The position numbers were made by a program, and so were the translations under genes. Positions 42,798-51,420 of a DNA stretch of 51,420 nt are shown here, one piece after another. A model generated the notes under the pieces. That model searched no databases, was not told where the DNA came from, and worked only from the letters and a program-made list of their open reading frames with translations. Source of the DNA: Mesorhizobium sp. LSJC280B00 (GTDB taxonomy: Bacteria > Pseudomonadota > Alphaproteobacteria > Rhizobiales > Rhizobiaceae); contig NZ_AYVL01000004.1 in NCBI RefSeq assembly GCF_000502835.1, positions 292,385 to 343,804 on the forward strand, in the 5' to 3' direction. Within the stretch, counting starts at the first letter, position 1; each line of letters opens with the position of its first letter.

Positions 42798-42916
42798 TCC
42801 ATCCAGACAGCCCGACCTTTCCTGTGGACCTCTCGCCGGGTTGAAAATGGCGCAGTTGGCGCGGCAGTGCTCTGCGCCTATGGTCGCTGCTCGTTTCGAC
42901 TAGCGACAGGTACGAC

Positions 42917-45229
42917 ATGGCAGCCGACATCAAGCGCATCGCAACCATCATAGCCGCCGAAATCGGCGCGCGGCCCGAACAGGCTGCGGCGGCGATCGGC
43001 TTGCTCGACGACGGCGCGACCGTGCCGTTCGTGGCGCGCTACCGCAAGGAGGTCACCGGCGGCCTCGACGACACGCAGCTGCGCGACCTTGCCGAGCGGC
43101 TGGCCTACCTGCGCGAACTCGACGCGCGCCGCGACACCATCCTTGGTTCGATCCGCGAGCAGGGCAAGCTGACCGACGAGCTCGAGGCAAAGATCGCTGC
43201 GGCCGGCACCAAGGCCGAACTCGAAGACATCTATCTGCCTTACAAGCCGAAGCGCCGGACCAAGGCCGAGATCGCACGCGAGCGCGGGCTCGGGCCTCTG
43301 GCGGAAGCTATTCTCGCCGACCGTACGGCTGTACCCGCCGAGCTGGCGCTGGCCTACATCAGCGAAGACGTGGTCGATACCAAGGCGGCGCTCGAGGGTG
43401 CGCGCGACATCCTGTCCGAACAGTTCGCCGAGAATGCCGATCTGGTCGGCAGATTGCGGACCTACATGAAGGAACGCGCCTTCCTGCGGTCGCGCGTCGT
43501 CGACGGCAAGCAGGAGGCGGGCGCGAAATTCTCCGACTATTTCGACCATGTCGAGCGCTGGGCCAACGTGCCGAGCCATCGCGCGCTGGCCATGCTGCGC
43601 GGCCGCAACGAGGAGGTTCTGTCGCTCGACGTCGAAGTCGATGCCGATGACGCCTCTCCGGTGAAACCGGTTGAGCGGATGATCGCCGACGCCTACGCCA
43701 TCGGCCGCCAGTTGCCGGGAGACCGCTGGCTGATGGAGGTCGCCGGCTGGACCTGGCGCATAAAGCTGTCGCTGCACCTGACGCTCGATCTGATGCGCGA
43801 TCTGCGCGAGCGGGCCGAAGAAGAAGCCATCCATGTCTTCGCCCGCAATCTCAAGGATTTGCTGCTTGCCGCGCCTGCCGGCTCGCGGCCGACGATGGGG
43901 CTCGATCCGGGCATTCGCACCGGCGTCAAGGTGGCGGTGGTGGACGGCACCGGCAAGCTGCTGGCGACGACAACGGTCTATCCGTTCCCGCCGAAGAACG
44001 ATGTCCGCGGCACGCAGGCCGAACTGGCCAAGCTCATCCGGCTGCACAAGGTCGAGCTGATTTCGATCGGCAACGGCACCGGCAGCCGCGAGACCGAAAG
44101 GCTGGTGGCCGACATGCTGGCTGACATGCCTGCCGGGTCCGGGCCGAAGCCGCTCAAGGTGATCGTCAGTGAAGCCGGCGCCTCGGTCTATTCCGCCTCG
44201 GCAACGGCGGCGGCGGAATTTCCCGGCCTTGACGTGTCGCTGCGCGGGGCAGTGTCGATCGCGCGGCGCCTGCAGGATCCGCTCGCCGAACTGGTCAAGA
44301 TCGAGCCGAAGTCGATCGGCGTCGGCCAGTACCAGCACGACGTCGATCAGTACCGCCTCGGCCGCTCGCTGGAAGCGGTGGTCGAGGATGCGGTCAACGC
44401 CGTCGGCGTCGATCTCAACACGGCCTCAGCGCCGCTTCTGGGGCGGGTTTCGGGTCTCGGCGCATCGCTGGCCGAGGCGATCGTTGCGCATCGCGATGCC
44501 TCCGGCCCGTTCGCCAGCCGTCGCGAACTGTTGAAGGTCTCCCGCCTTGGACCCCGCGCGTTCGAGCAATGCGCCGGCTTCCTGCGCATTCCAAACGGCA
44601 GCGAACCGCTCGATGCGTCAGCGGTGCATCCGGAAGCCTATGGCGTGGCCAAGAAGATTGTTGCGGCCTGCGGGCGCGACGTCCGCTCGCTGATGGGCGA
44701 CAGCGCCGCACTCAAGGCGCTCGATCCGCGCGTCTTCGTCGATGAGCGCTTCGGCCTGCCGACGGTGCGCGACATCCTGGCGGAGCTGGAAAAGCCCGGC
44801 CGCGACCCGCGCCCCGGCTTCAAGACCGCGACTTTTGCCGATGGCATCGACGACATCAAAGATCTGAAGCCCGGCATGCAGCTTGAAGGCACTGTCACCA
44901 ATGTCGCCGCCTTCGGCGCCTTCGTCGATATCGGCGTGCACCAGGACGGACTGGTGCACGTCTCGCAACTAGCCGACCGTTTCGTCAAGGACGCGCATGA
45001 GGTGGTCAAGGCCGGCGACGTGGTCAAGGTGCGTGTCGTCGACGTCGATATCAAGCGCAAGCGCATCGGTCTGTCGATGCGCAAGGATGGCGACGCTGGC
45101 GCACCGAAGCCGCGCGACAATGGCAGCAGGCCGGTGCCGCGCGCGCCCGCGCCCCAACGCCAGCCGGAGCGGCCGGTGCAGCAGGGCGCGTTCGGCGCCG
45201 CTTTGGCCGATGCGTTGAAGCGGAAGTAA
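42917..45229 (+). CDS. tex: Tex family transcription accessory/RNA-binding protein
   Basis: A 770-residue protein with the complete Tex order: N-terminal helical region ('[44 protein letters not shown]'), YqgF-like RNase H fold ('[22 protein letters not shown]', about 325-450), helix-hairpin-helix block ('[31 protein letters not shown]'), and a C-terminal S1 domain ('[33 protein letters not shown]', about 653-722). A Pro/Arg-rich tail follows. Tex binds RNA and affects transcription fidelity and stress survival. Monocistronic. Confidence 0.95.
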   Translation: MAADIKRIATIIAAEIGARPEQAAAAIGLLDDGATVPFVARYRKEVTGGLDDTQLRDLAERLAYLRELDARRDTILGSIREQGKLTDELEAKIAAAGTKAELEDIYLPYKPKRRTKAEIARERGLGPLAEAILADRTAVPAELALAYISEDVVDTKAALEGARDILSEQFAENADLVGRLRTYMKERAFLRSRVVDGKQEAGAKFSDYFDHVERWANVPSHRALAMLRGRNEEVLSLDVEVDADDASPVKPVERMIADAYAIGRQLPGDRWLMEVAGWTWRIKLSLHLTLDLMRDLRERAEEEAIHVFARNLKDLLLAAPAGSRPTMGLDPGIRTGVKVAVVDGTGKLLATTTVYPFPPKNDVRGTQAELAKLIRLHKVELISIGNGTGSRETERLVADMLADMPAGSGPKPLKVIVSEAGASVYSASATAAAEFPGLDVSLRGAVSIARRLQDPLAELVKIEPKSIGVGQYQHDVDQYRLGRSLEAVVEDAVNAVGVDLNTASAPLLGRVSGLGASLAEAIVAHRDASGPFASRRELLKVSRLGPRAFEQCAGFLRIPNGSEPLDASAVHPEAYGVAKKIVAACGRDVRSLMGDSAALKALDPRVFVDERFGLPTVRDILAELEKPGRDPRPGFKTATFADGIDDIKDLKPGMQLEGTVTNVAAFGAFVDIGVHQDGLVHVSQLADRFVKDAHEVVKAGDVVKVRVVDVDIKRKRIGLSMRKDGDAGAPKPRDNGSRPVPRAPAPQRQPERPVQQGAFGAALADALKRK

Positions 45230-45472
45230 TTTCGCGAGCCGGGCTGCGCCGCCAGGTCAGACGGCGGCGCTCGACATTGATCATCCATCACCAATGCTCA
45301 TGGATCGGCGAAGCTATTTCGTTTGATTTTTTCAGGACGGGAGCCGATAAGCCGCGCGTTTCAAGATTTCTGTTTCGATGCATGTCGTTATCTCCAAGCT
45401 GCCGAACACCCTCGGGTCAGGGCCCGCGGGCAAGCTTTGGGCGACATGCATGAGTTTGGGAGACCGAGAGCC

Positions 45473-46663
45473 ATGGCCGCCGACAAGAACGCATTCGTCT
45501 GGGATGATCCTTTCCTGATCGAGGACCAGCTTTCGGAGGACGAGCGCATGGTGCGCGATGGCGCCGCGGCGTTTGCCGCCGACAAGCTCGCTCCGAAGAT
45601 CGAGGAAGCCTATCTCGAGGAGAAGACCGACGCCGGGATCTTTCGCGAAATGGGCGAGGCCGGTCTGCTCGGCATCACCATCCCAGAAGGATATGGCGGG
45701 CTCGGCGCCAACTACGTCACCTACGGGCTGGTCGCGCGGGAAGTGGAGCGGATCGACTCGGGCTATCGCTCGATGATGAGCGTGCAGTCGTCGCTGGTAA
45801 TGTATCCGATCCACGCCTATGGCTCGGAAGAACAGCGCAAGAAATACCTGCCGAAGCTGGCGTCGGGCGAATGGATCGGCTGCTTTGGCCTGACCGAACC
45901 TGACGCCGGTTCCGACCCGGGCGGCATGAAGACGCGGGCCGAGAAGACCGCGAGCGGCTACAGGATCTCCGGCTCGAAGATGTGGATTTCCAACGCGCCG
46001 ATCGCCGACGTGTTCGTCGTCTGGGCAAAATCGGCCGCGCATGACAACGAGATTCGCGGCTTTGTCCTGGAAAAGGGCATGAACGGGCTGTCGGCGCCGA
46101 AGATCGGCGGCAAGCTGTCGCTGCGAGCCTCGATCACCGGCGAAGTGGTGATGGAGGGCGTCGAGGTCGGCGAGGACGCGCTGCTGCCCAACGTCTCGGG
46201 TCTCAAGGGACCGTTCGGCTGCCTCAACCGGGCGCGCTACGGAATTTCCTGGGGCGCCATGGGCGCGGCTGAGGATTGCTGGCACCGCGCCCGCCAGTAT
46301 GGCCTCGACCGTAAGCAGTTCGGCAAGCCGCTGGCCGGCACGCAGCTTTTCCAGAAGAAGCTCGCCGACATGCAGACCGAGATCGCGCTCGGCCTGCAGG
46401 GCAGCCTGCGCGTCGGGCGGCTGATGGATGAAGGCAAGATGGCGCCGGAGATGATCTCGCTCGTCAAGCGCAACAATTGCGGCAAGGCGCTCGACATCGC
46501 CCGCCAGGCCCGCGACATGCATGGCGGCAATGGCATCCAGATAGGCTACCACGTCATGCGCCACGCCCAGAACCTGGAAACCGTCAACACCTATGAGGGC
46601 ACGCATGACGTGCATGCGCTGATCCTCGGGCGGGCGCAGACCGGGTTGCAGGCGTTCTTTTAG
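45473..46663 (+). CDS. gcdH: Glutaryl-CoA dehydrogenase-like acyl-CoA dehydrogenase
   Basis: A 396-residue FAD acyl-CoA dehydrogenase. The N-terminal '[27 protein letters not shown]', flavin/substrate motif '[22 protein letters not shown]', '[19 protein letters not shown]', and the catalytic base in '[20 protein letters not shown]' (about E375) match glutaryl-CoA dehydrogenase, which oxidises and decarboxylates glutaryl-CoA to crotonyl-CoA in lysine and aromatic degradation. ATG 45473 is used; upstream in-frame Met codons (45323, 45446) lack ribosome sites. It stands alone, with no CoA-transferase or regulator adjacent. It could handle glutarate arising from cadaverine/lysine breakdown, linking loosely to the decarboxylase at 10.9 kb. 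Confidence 0.88.
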   Translation: MAADKNAFVWDDPFLIEDQLSEDERMVRDGAAAFAADKLAPKIEEAYLEEKTDAGIFREMGEAGLLGITIPEGYGGLGANYVTYGLVAREVERIDSGYRSMMSVQSSLVMYPIHAYGSEEQRKKYLPKLASGEWIGCFGLTEPDAGSDPGGMKTRAEKTASGYRISGSKMWISNAPIADVFVVWAKSAAHDNEIRGFVLEKGMNGLSAPKIGGKLSLRASITGEVVMEGVEVGEDALLPNVSGLKGPFGCLNRARYGISWGAMGAAEDCWHRARQYGLDRKQFGKPLAGTQLFQKKLADMQTEIALGLQGSLRVGRLMDEGKMAPEMISLVKRNNCGKALDIARQARDMHGGNGIQIGYHVMRHAQNLETVNTYEGTHDVHALILGRAQTGLQAFF

Positions 46664-46761
46664 CATTGGCAGGTGTCCTCCGCTTCCAGCGCCACTGCTT
46701 GGCATCTCCCCTCGCAAGGCGGGAGATCGGCAATTTTCGCCAACGGCGCCACATTTTGTTC

Positions 46762-46848
46762 TTGCTTTGTGCCGGCAGCTATGCTACTAATTTCGCTATG
46801 GTGCTAATTCGCACCGACGACCCGCTCACCGAGGCGGGTTTTTCTTTT
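46762..46848 (+). ncRNA. Probable small RNA, MmgR/alpha-r8 (suhB)-like
   Basis: In the 446-bp gap 46664-47109, a compact block starts near TTCTTGCTTTGTGCCGG, contains the hairpin GGTGC-TAATTC-GCACC (46800-46815), and ends with CCCGC-TCACCGAG-GCGGG followed by TTTTTCTTTT (46821-46848), a textbook intrinsic terminator. No ORF fits. Layout and wording resemble, from memory, the Rhizobiales suhB/MmgR sRNA family (RF00519), which in Sinorhizobium affects polyhydroxybutyrate storage. The 5' end is approximate. The remaining 260 bp up to the transglutaminase gene hold only minor dyads. Confidence 0.6.
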
Positions 46849-47109
46849 CAGCTCTTTTCGACCAAGCATCACGCGTGCTGCTGACATCAATGTCGGCGGG
46901 AAGCGCCCGGTGCTGACCCGCCGGCCTTCGGCTCTGCACCGTTGCAACGTCTTGCCGCCACGCCACGGAATCCCAGGTCGGCGCTCCGTTTCGTGAAGCT
47001 GTGAAAGCTGCTTAATTTAGGTGCAGCGCAACATCTCTGCTTGGAGAATGGTCAGCATTCGTGTCAGGGTTCAGCGAACTCCTTTTGAAACGCCGACTTC
47101 AGGGGCACC

Positions 47110-50100
47110 ATGGCAATTCTGGCAGCCGTCTATCACCTGACCCACTACAAATACGACCGGCCGGTCGTCTTGGGCCCGCAAGTCATAAGGTTGCAGCCTG
47201 CGCCGCATTCCCGCACCAAAGTGCTCAGCCATTCGCTGAAGGTCGGGCCGGCAAACCACTTCGTCAATTTGCAGCAGGACCCCTACGGCAATTTCCTTGC
47301 CCGTTTCGTCTTTCCCGAGCCGGTGACGGAGTTGAAGATCGAGGTCGATCTCGTTGCCGACATGACGGTCTACAATCCGTTCGATTTCTTCGTCGAACCG
47401 TCGGCCGAGACGTTTCCGTTCGAATACCCCGAAGAGATCCGGGACGATCTGACCATCTACCGAACGCCGGAACCGGCGGGGCCGCTGTTGGAGGCATTCC
47501 TGAAAACCCTCGCGCGCCACCCGACCAACACCGTCAATTTTGTCGTCGACCTCAATGCGCGGCTGCAGCGCGAGATCGCCTATATCGTGCGCATGGAAAC
47601 CGGCGTCTTCTCGCCCGAGGAAACGCTGGCCGCCGGCAAGGGGTCGTGCCGCGATTCCAGCTGGCTCCTGGTGCAGATACTGAGGAACCTCGGCATCGCC
47701 GCGCGTTTCGTCTCCGGCTACCTGATCCAGCTCAAACCCGACCTCGTTGCGCTCGACGGGCCGCCCGGCACGGCGACCGATTTCACCGACCTCCATGCCT
47801 GGTGCGAGGTGTATCTGCCGGGCGCCGGCTGGATCGGCTTCGACCCGACCTCCGGCCTGCTCACCGGCGAAAGCCATGTGCCGCTCGCGGCAACGCCGCA
47901 TTTCCGCAATGCCGCGCCGATCTCCGGCATGGCGAGCTTCGCCAATGTCGAATTCGGCTTCGACATGCGGGTAGACCGCATCGCCGAGCATCCGCGCATC
48001 ACCAAGCCGTTCTCCGACGAGAGCTGGCAGGCGCTGGACGCGCTGGGGGTCCAGGTCGATGCTGCGCTCCAGGCCGGCGACGTGCGGCTGACCATGGGCG
48101 GCGAGCCGACCTTCGTCTCGATCGACGATTTCGAGGCTGCAGAGTGGAACACCGCCGCCGTCGGGCCGACCAAACGCGAAAAGGCCGACGCGCTGATCCG
48201 CCGGCTGCGCGAACGCTTCGCGCCGGGCGGCTTCCTGCATTACGGACAGGGCAAATGGTACCCCGGCGAAAGCCTGCCGCGCTGGACCTTCTCGCTCTAC
48301 TGGCGCACCGACGGCGAGCCGGTGTGGAGCGACCCGTCGCTGATCGCGCATGAAAAGAGCGAGGCGGATGTCGGACCGAAGCAGGCCGAAGGCCTGCTGA
48401 CGGCGATCGCCGACGAACTCGGCATCGACAAGACGATGGTCAGCGAAGCCTATGAGGATCCGGCCGAGTGGCTGCTCAAGGAAGGCAAGCTGCCTGACAA
48501 CGTCGATCCTTCCAATTCGAAGCTGGAGGATCCGGAGGAGCGCAGCCGCATGGCGCGGGTGTTCGAACGCGGGCTGACCAAGCCGTCGGGCTATGTGCTG
48601 CCCGTCCAGCGCTGGAACAGCCAGGCTTCCGGACCGCGCTGGCGCTCGGAGAAATGGAAGACGCGGCGCGGCAGGCTGTTCCTGGTGCCCGGCGATTCGC
48701 CGGTCGGCTACCGCCTGCCGCTCGGCACGCTGCCCTATGTGCCGCCGGCGCAGTTTCCCTACATAGTCCCGGTCGATCCATCGCTGCCGCGCGGACCACT
48801 GCCGGCGCGTGAGGCGATCTTGCCCGGTTCTGCTTCGTCGCCCGCTGCGGCCGAACTGGAGGGCGCCGACGAGATGGCGCGACGCCAGCAGGCGGTATCC
48901 TTTACGGCCGTTACCGGCCAGCAGGACCGCGTTGAACAGGAGATTACCGAGATCGGCGGCGCCGTGCGCACGGCCCTTTCGGTCGAGCCGCGCGACGGAC
49001 GGCTTTGTGTGTTCATGCCGCCGGTCGAGGCGCTGGAGGACTATCTCGAACTGGTGGCGGCGGCGGAGAACGCGGCAAGGGCGATCGGCCTGCCGGTGCA
49101 CATCGAGGGCTACGGCCCGCCGCACGATCCGCGCCTCAACGTCATCCGTGTCGCACCCGATCCCGGCGTCATCGAGGTCAATATCCACCCCGCCGCGAAT
49201 TGGCAGGATTGCGTGGCGACGACCACGGCGATCTACGAAGAGGCGCGGCAGACGCGGCTTGGCGCCGACAAGTTCATGATCGACGGCCGCCACACCGGCA
49301 CCGGCGGCGGCAACCACGTCGTCGTCGGCGGCGCCACGCCCAATGACAGTCCGTTCCTGCGCCGCCCCGACCTGTTGAAGAGCCTGGTGCTGCAATGGCA
49401 GCGACATCCGTCGCTGTCCTATTTGTTCTCCGGCCTGTTCATCGGCCCGACCAGCCAGGCGCCGCGCTTCGACGAGGCGCGCCACGATTCGCTCTACGAA
49501 CTCGAAATCGCGATGGCGCAGGTGCCACATCCGGACAAGGGCGCGGCACCCCTGCCGTGGCTGGTCGACCGGCTGTTCCGCAACCTTCTGACCGACGTGA
49601 CGGGCAATACGCATCGCTCGGAAATCTGCATCGACAAATTGTTTTCGCCGGACGGGCCGACCGGCCGGCTCGGGCTGGTCGAATTCCGCGGCTTCGAGAT
49701 GCCGCCCAACGCGCGCATGAGCCTGGCGCAGCAATTGCTGGTGCGCGCCATCATCGCCCGGGCCTGGAAGAACCCGCTCGACGGCCGCTTCGTGCGCTGG
49801 GGCACCTCGCTGCACGACCGTTTCATGCTGCCGCATTATGTCTGGGGGGATTTTCTCGACGTGCTGGACGACCTCAAGCTGAACGGCTTTGCGTTCCGTC
49901 CGGAATGGTTCGACGCCCAGCTCGAATTCCGCTTCCCGTTCTGCGGCGAGGTCCAGCATGCCGGCGTCAAGCTGGAGCTCAGGCAGGCGCTCGAGCCGTG
50001 GCACGTGATGGGCGAGCAAGGCGCGATCGGCGGCACCGTACGCTTTGTCGATTCCTCCGTCGAAAGGCTGCAGGTGAAGACCGATGGGCTCAACCCGGAG

Positions 50101-50481
50101 CGTCACGCCGTCGTCTGCAACGGCCGCGTCGTGCCGATGAAGGTGACCGACAACCGCGAGATCGCAGTGGCCGGCGTGCGCTTCAAGGCCTGGCAGCCGG
50201 CGTCGGGCCTGCATCCGGCGCTACCGGTCAACACCCCGCTAGTCTTCGACATCTATGACCGCTGGTCGGGCCGCGCGGTCGGCGGCTGCGTCTACCATGT
50301 GGCACATCCCGGCGGGCGCAGCTATGACACCTTCCCGGTCAATGGCAACGAAGCGGAGGCGCGGCGGCTCGCCCGCTTCGAGCCACGTGGCCATACGCCG
50401 TCCAGCTATGTGCTGCGCAACGAAGAAGCCTCTGAAGATTTCCCGATGACCCTTGACCTTCGGCGGCCGCAAAGACTCTGA
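47110..50481 (+). CDS. Transglutaminase-like / DUF2126 fusion protein
   Basis: A 1123-residue protein. The N-terminal 20-90 is the transglutaminase-associated beta domain ('[26 protein letters not shown]'), residues about 160-270 form a transglutaminase-like cysteine core with C180 ('[30 protein letters not shown]'), H229 ('[20 protein letters not shown]') and D245. From about 310 to the end runs DUF2126 ('[13 protein letters not shown]', '[16 protein letters not shown]', '[32 protein letters not shown]', '[31 protein letters not shown]'), a glutamine-synthetase/amidoligase-related region. Comparative genomics has proposed such fusions, with ATP-grasp partners, as peptide or protein modification systems. 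AGGGG precedes the ATG. It is 6 nt from the ATP-grasp gene. Confidence 0.88.
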   Translation: MAILAAVYHLTHYKYDRPVVLGPQVIRLQPAPHSRTKVLSHSLKVGPANHFVNLQQDPYGNFLARFVFPEPVTELKIEVDLVADMTVYNPFDFFVEPSAETFPFEYPEEIRDDLTIYRTPEPAGPLLEAFLKTLARHPTNTVNFVVDLNARLQREIAYIVRMETGVFSPEETLAAGKGSCRDSSWLLVQILRNLGIAARFVSGYLIQLKPDLVALDGPPGTATDFTDLHAWCEVYLPGAGWIGFDPTSGLLTGESHVPLAATPHFRNAAPISGMASFANVEFGFDMRVDRIAEHPRITKPFSDESWQALDALGVQVDAALQAGDVRLTMGGEPTFVSIDDFEAAEWNTAAVGPTKREKADALIRRLRERFAPGGFLHYGQGKWYPGESLPRWTFSLYWRTDGEPVWSDPSLIAHEKSEADVGPKQAEGLLTAIADELGIDKTMVSEAYEDPAEWLLKEGKLPDNVDPSNSKLEDPEERSRMARVFERGLTKPSGYVLPVQRWNSQASGPRWRSEKWKTRRGRLFLVPGDSPVGYRLPLGTLPYVPPAQFPYIVPVDPSLPRGPLPAREAILPGSASSPAAAELEGADEMARRQQAVSFTAVTGQQDRVEQEITEIGGAVRTALSVEPRDGRLCVFMPPVEALEDYLELVAAAENAARAIGLPVHIEGYGPPHDPRLNVIRVAPDPGVIEVNIHPAANWQDCVATTTAIYEEARQTRLGADKFMIDGRHTGTGGGNHVVVGGATPNDSPFLRRPDLLKSLVLQWQRHPSLSYLFSGLFIGPTSQAPRFDEARHDSLYELEIAMAQVPHPDKGAAPLPWLVDRLFRNLLTDVTGNTHRSEICIDKLFSPDGPTGRLGLVEFRGFEMPPNARMSLAQQLLVRAIIARAWKNPLDGRFVRWGTSLHDRFMLPHYVWGDFLDVLDDLKLNGFAFRPEWFDAQLEFRFPFCGEVQHAGVKLELRQALEPWHVMGEQGAIGGTVRFVDSSVERLQVKTDGLNPERHAVVCNGRVVPMKVTDNREIAVAGVRFKAWQPASGLHPALPVNTPLVFDIYDRWSGRAVGGCVYHVAHPGGRSYDTFPVNGNEAEARRLARFEPRGHTPSSYVLRNEEASEDFPMTLDLRRPQRL

Positions 50482-50487
50482 TCAGCC

Positions 50488-51420
50488 ATGGCGAAGGGGA
50501 ATCACAAAAGGCTGCGCAGCAAGCCGCAAACCCACAGTCTGCTGGAGCACTATCAGCCGATCGACGGCGTCGTCGACGAGATGGTCGATGCGTCGGGCAA
50601 TCCGCGGCCGGCCTGGCGGCACTTCATCGAGGCGCTGGAGGACCTGGGGCCGGAAAAAATTGCCCAGCGCTTCGCCCGCGCCGACCAGTACCTGCGCGAT
50701 GCCGGCGTCTATTACCGCGTCTACGACAAGGCCGGCGCCAACGAGCGGGAATGGCCGCTGGCGCATGTGCCGCTGCTGATCGAGGAGCAGGAATGGGCTG
50801 GTATCAGCGCCGGCCTGGTCCAGCGCGCCGATCTGTTCGAGGAGACCATCGCCGACATTTACGGGCCGAACCGGCTGGTCGAGAAAGGCATTCTGCCGGC
50901 CGGATTGATCGCGGCCAGCCCGGAATATTTGCGGCCGGTCGTCGGCACCAGGCCGGCCAGCGGCCATTTCCTGCATTTCTGCGCCTTCGAGCTCGGTCGT
51001 GGCCCGGACGGCCGCTGGTGGGTGCTTGGCGACCGCACACAGGCGCCGTCGGGCGCCGGCTTCGCGCTGGAGAACCGCGTCGCCACCACGAGGGCGCTGT
51101 CCGACATCTACGGCGAAATGCATGTGCACCGCCTGGCCGGCTTCTTCCGTCGCTTCCGCGACGCGCTGATCGGCATGGCCAAGCAAGCCGGCGGCCGTGT
51201 CGCCATCCTGACGCCGGGACCGCTGAACGAAACCTATTACGAACATGCCTATATCGCCCGCTATCTCGGCATCATGCTGCTCGAGGGCGAGGACCTGACC
51301 GTCTCCGGCGGCAGGCTGATGGTGCGCACGGTTTCGGGGCTGATGCCGGTGAGCGTCTTGTGGCGGCGGCTCGACGCCGCCTTCGCCGTTCCGCTTGAAT
51401 TGCGGCCGGACTCGCAGATC
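50488..51420 (+). CDS. Circularly permuted ATP-grasp protein, partial
   Basis: The first 311 codons of a gene that runs off the window without a stop. The translation ('HYQPIDGVVDEMVDASGNPRPAWRHFIEALEDLGPEKIAQRFARADQYLRDAGVYYRVY', 'VQRADLFEETIADIYGPNRLVEKGILPAGLI', 'HFCAFELGRGPDGRWWVLGDRTQAPSGAGFALENR') is that of the circularly permuted type 2 ATP-grasp family (DUF404/DUF407; often fused to DUF403). These enzymes are predicted to form amide bonds by carboxyl phosphorylation. The ATG lies 6 nt after the transglutaminase/DUF2126 stop, without a clear ribosome site, so coupled translation is likely. Confidence 0.87.
   Translation, partial: MAKGNHKRLRSKPQTHSLLEHYQPIDGVVDEMVDASGNPRPAWRHFIEALEDLGPEKIAQRFARADQYLRDAGVYYRVYDKAGANEREWPLAHVPLLIEEQEWAGISAGLVQRADLFEETIADIYGPNRLVEKGILPAGLIAASPEYLRPVVGTRPASGHFLHFCAFELGRGPDGRWWVLGDRTQAPSGAGFALENRVATTRALSDIYGEMHVHRLAGFFRRFRDALIGMAKQAGGRVAILTPGPLNETYYEHAYIARYLGIMLLEGEDLTVSGGRLMVRTVSGLMPVSVLWRRLDAAFAVPLELRPDSQI

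Noticed and set aside
42878..44338. Minus-strand ORF of 486 codons opposite tex
   Set aside because: Antisense shadow; no motif, and the sense frame is a complete Tex protein.
47071..50214. Minus-strand ORF of 1047 codons opposite the transglutaminase gene
   Set aside because: Arg/Gly/His-rich translation with no motifs; an antisense shadow of a very GC-rich gene whose sense strand has clear catalytic motifs.

Overview
The window reads as chromosome of a high-GC alphaproteobacterium of the Rhizobiales, most like Mesorhizobium or a close relative. The reasons are the gene content (a polyamine ABC operon, an acetylpolyamine-amidohydrolase homologue, a speF-type leader before an ornithine/lysine decarboxylase, D-erythronate-dehydrogenase-like SDR, DUF1007 plus NicO), the base composition, and several interspersed palindromic repeats of the kind scattered through Mesorhizobium genomes. 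Species assignment is inference; no rRNA, tRNA or CRISPR array was seen.

Layout. 1-1.5 kb: a complete IS701-family insertion sequence with CTAG target duplication, sitting directly behind the stop codon of a YCII-domain gene. 1.5-8.1 kb: aminotransferase, GNAT, a CDF metal exporter, an SDR, and a NicO Ni/Co exporter with its DUF1007 partner. 8.2-12.8 kb: amidase plus LysR regulator, then a strong candidate promoter and about 430 nt of structured leader (speF type) before an ornithine/lysine decarboxylase, then a GNAT gene carrying an in-frame palindromic repeat. 12.9-18.7 kb: SCP2 protein, CLC channel, a membrane 'gate' protein divergent from an Lrp regulator, GFA protein and GNAT genes, one broken. 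18.7-24.6 kb: a six-gene reductive/export operon (two MFS, cyclophilin-like, cupin, Zn-alcohol dehydrogenase, lipocalin-like) divergent from a LysR gene. 24.9-28.7 kb: a tightly overlapping three-subunit molybdenum hydroxylase operon that ends in a MoaD-like gene. 28.9-31.7 kb: one 766-residue protein made of tandem beta-sandwich-like repeats, lying between two near-identical 80-bp copies of the 3' end of the neighbouring MFS gene; this is the most unusual locus here. 33.5-42.8 kb: acetylpolyamine-deacetylase-like enzyme, YtcJ-type amidohydrolase, a spermidine/putrescine ABC operon behind an apparent sigma-54 promoter, and two tandem SxxK serine hydrolases, together suggesting uptake and hydrolysis of polyamines or acylated amines as nitrogen source. 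42.9-46.7 kb: Tex and glutaryl-CoA dehydrogenase. 46.7 kb: a probable small RNA with an intrinsic terminator. 47.1 kb to the end: a transglutaminase/DUF2126 protein followed by a circularly permuted ATP-grasp protein cut by the window edge, part of a predicted peptide-ligase system.

Functional families were assigned by reading translated motifs; no database search was run. Start codons were chosen from Shine-Dalgarno spacing and overlap with neighbours.
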